Source: Xestospongia bergquistia
Lineage: Eukaryota; Porifera; Demospongiae; Haplosclerida; Petrosiidae
DNA length: 64,000 bases
Direction: 5' to 3'
NCBI GenBank assembly: GCA_963965975.1
Contig: OZ014425.1
Coordinates: forward strand, 3,113,501-3,177,500
In this document: piece after piece, positions 61,908 to 64,000 of the stretch
Layout: each line of letters starts with the position of its first letter
How positions within the stretch are numbered: the first letter of the stretch is position 1
Made by a program: the position numbers and the translations under genes
The notes under the pieces: generated by a model
The model's database searches: none
What the model saw: the letters and a program-made list of their open reading frames with translations, nothing else
What the model was told of the DNA's origin: nothing

Positions 61908-62716
61908 ATTTCTACAGTGTGTCAGCATTTTACTTCTGCAGGGCTGTTTAGCAAGACTACTGGCACCAAATTTGTACTAGAAATTAATAAACTTAGATGC
62001 CATTCCTTCATTTTAGCAACAGTGTGTCTCGACTTTACTTCTGCAGGGCTGTTTAGCAAGACAGAAGAAGGAACTGGATTCCATACAGCCAAGTCATTTG
62101 ACAGTGATGTTCCTCGCTACAACAAAAGGGAAAGACAGTAGTCAAATACGGTCAGAGTAGCAGTACTCCACGTGTGTTAGTCTAGCTTGCCCAACTTAAG
62201 TGTTAAATTCAGTACTTTTAGTGCATATGTTATCTGAACTAACCCTGTGATAAGTCATTCTCAAACATATCTCACTAGTCTTTTCTCTGTAATATATAGA
62301 CTTTAGTAATCAGTATATTTAGCACAATGTAGCAAGTCTGAATAATATTAGTCACGTGTTTTATTTACTACAAGCCTATTTACCCCCACTGCGTCTACTT
62401 TTGTATCAGTATCAGCTTGTTTGATAATGATGTTCCTCACTGCAACAAAAGGGAAAGACAATAGTAACAAATATGGTCAGAGTAGCAGTACTCATGTATG
62501 TTAGTATATCTAGCTTGACTTTTAAATTCAGTGAGATTTAGCTCTTAGTTTTAGTGCATTTATTACCTTAACTAAGCCTGTAATAAGTCATTTTAAAACA
62601 TAATATCTTACCTGTCCTTGTCTATATAATATATACACTTTGGTAACCAGTATATTTAGTACAATGTAGCAAGTCACGTGTTTTTACAGGCTTTTTACCA
62701 CCATTGTGTCTGCTGT
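61908..62716 (+). repeat. Exon-containing repeat family, plus-oriented copies
   Basis: Three partial copies. The full unit contains a candidate acceptor (TTACTTCTGCAGGG) followed by a short open exon reading FTSAGLFSKTEEGTGFH and AKSFDS, then about 300 bp of non-coding tail with landmarks TAGCTTGACTTTAAATTCA, ACAATGTAGCAAGTC and TATCAGTATCAGCTT. Copy one (about 61908-61960) is truncated, copy two is the longest (61961-62418) and copy three (62419-62716) starts in mid-exon. The protein family is not recognised. Confidence 0.8.
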
Positions 62717-64000
62717 GCTCATACTACAAATGCACTAAACTAAGGGCTAACGTTCATTGAATTTAAAGTCAAGCTATATATACAAACAAACTTGACTGTA
62801 TTTATTTGCCCTTGGGCTATAGCAAGGAACAATATTGTCTTGGATTTACTGCAGAGAACACTGTCAAATGATTTGGCTGAATGGAATCTAGTTCCTTCTT
62901 CTGTTTTGCTAAATAGCCCTGTAGAAATAAAGTCGTGAATGATTGGTTGCTAAAATGAAGTAATGCTGTCTAAGATTTCTAGTACAAACATTTACAAGCT
63001 GATACTGATACCAAAAAAGACACAATGGGGGTAAAAAGCCTTTTAAAAACACTTGACTAATATTATTCAGACTTGCTACATTGTACTAAATATACTGGTT
63101 ATTAAAGTGTATTTATTACAGAGACAAGGAAAGGTGACATATATGTTTTAAAATAACTTATTACAGGCTTAGTTGAGATAACAAATGCACTAAAAGTAAG
63201 GGCTAAAGCTCATTGAATTTAAAGTCAAGCTAGATATACTAACACAAATGAAGTATTGATACACTGACTGTATTTATTTGCCCATGGGCTGTAGCGAGGA
63301 AGATTAGTGTCTCGGATCTACTGCAGAAAACACTGTCAAATGACTCGGCTGAATGGAATCTAGTTCCTTCTTCTGTCTTGCTAAACAATCATGCAGAAAT
63401 AAAGTCATGACTCCATGGCTGCTAAAACGAAGTAATACTGTCTAAGATTTTTAACACAAACTATTACAACGTGATACTACAAATGCACTAAACTAAGGGC
63501 TAAAGCTCATTGAATTTAAAGTCAAGCTATATATACTAACACACTTGACTATATTTACTCGCCCTTGGGCTATATCGAGGAACATTAGTGTCTTTCTAGT
63601 ACAAAATATTACAAGCTCATACTATAAATGCACTAAACTAAGGGCTGAAGTTCATTGAATTTAAAGTCAAGCTATAATATATACTATCACACTTGACTGT
63701 ATTTACTTGCCCTTGGGCTATAGCGAGGAACATTATTGTCTTGGATTTACTGCAGAGAACACTGTCAAATGATTTGGCTGAATGGAATCTGGTTCCTCCT
63801 TCTATCTTGCTAAACAGCCCTGTAGAAATAAAGTCATGAATCATTGTTTGCTAAAACAAAGTAACGCTGTCTAAGATATCTAGTACAAAATATTACAAGC
63901 TCATACTACAAATGCAATAAACTAAGGGCTAAATCTCATTGAATTTAAAGTCAAGCTATATATACTAACACACTTCACTGTATTTACTTGCTCTTGGGCT
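62717..64000 (-). repeat. Exon-containing repeat family, minus-oriented copies
   Basis: At least four further copies of the family at 61908-62716, in opposite orientation: about 62717-63200 (long form with the full tail), 63187-63475, 63480-63600 (deleted), 63600-63890 and a last one cut by the window end. Each full copy again encodes FISTGLFSKIEGGTRFHSAK-like peptides behind an ATTTCTACAG acceptor. Short copies lack the AATGTAGCAAGTC tail. The switch of orientation lies near 62717. Confidence 0.85.

Overview
The window is AT-rich animal-type (eukaryotic) genomic sequence. Coding sequence is split by very short introns (mostly 42-79 bp), transposon relics are frequent, and there is a 200-base assembly gap at 41901-42100. 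The HECT-domain relics, the multi-copy integrase family and the short introns would fit a basal invertebrate such as a demosponge. That guess is inference; no species marker is visible.

From 1 to about 41126 lies one tandem satellite array of about 143-bp monomers, roughly 270 copies. It already runs at base 1, so it is longer than 41 kb. Each monomer carries a perfect 13+13-nt palindrome and a second two-tier dyad. Blocks of 6, 7, 8, 12 and 14 monomers are locally re-duplicated. The last 3.7 kb (from about 37400) is a diverged edge subfamily. The array is broken once, at 27011-28980, by a 5'-truncated Penelope-like retroelement (RT plus GIY-YIG) on the minus strand. It has a 12-bp target duplication in the satellite, 58-bp terminal inverted repeats and a hammerhead-ribozyme motif downstream of the ORF.

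From 41 to 52 kb is a graveyard of duplicated and inverted fragments. It holds a HECT E3-ligase pseudogene on the plus strand (46253-47598), an inverted partial copy of it (49770-50211), an rve/DDE-type integrase pseudogene between them (48502-49496) with a duplicated C-terminal fragment (47829-48052), a decayed retroelement ORF (51074-51640) and a G/C-run MITE-like element (51716-52148).

From 53.7 to about 56 kb on the minus strand a many-exon gene can be assembled by hand. Its exons join in frame and read as a ubiquitin-specific-protease-like C-terminal half followed by a Ulp1/SENP-like domain whose catalytic Cys box is missing. This is the most interesting item here.

From 56 to 64 kb is gene-poor sequence with a minisatellite (58.13-58.46 kb), a hAT-type MITE with perfect 8-bp target duplications (59489-59969), a G/C fold-back (61695-61756) and a head-to-head cluster of an unrecognised exon-containing repeat that runs off the window end. 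All gene calls are manual readings; no database search was possible.
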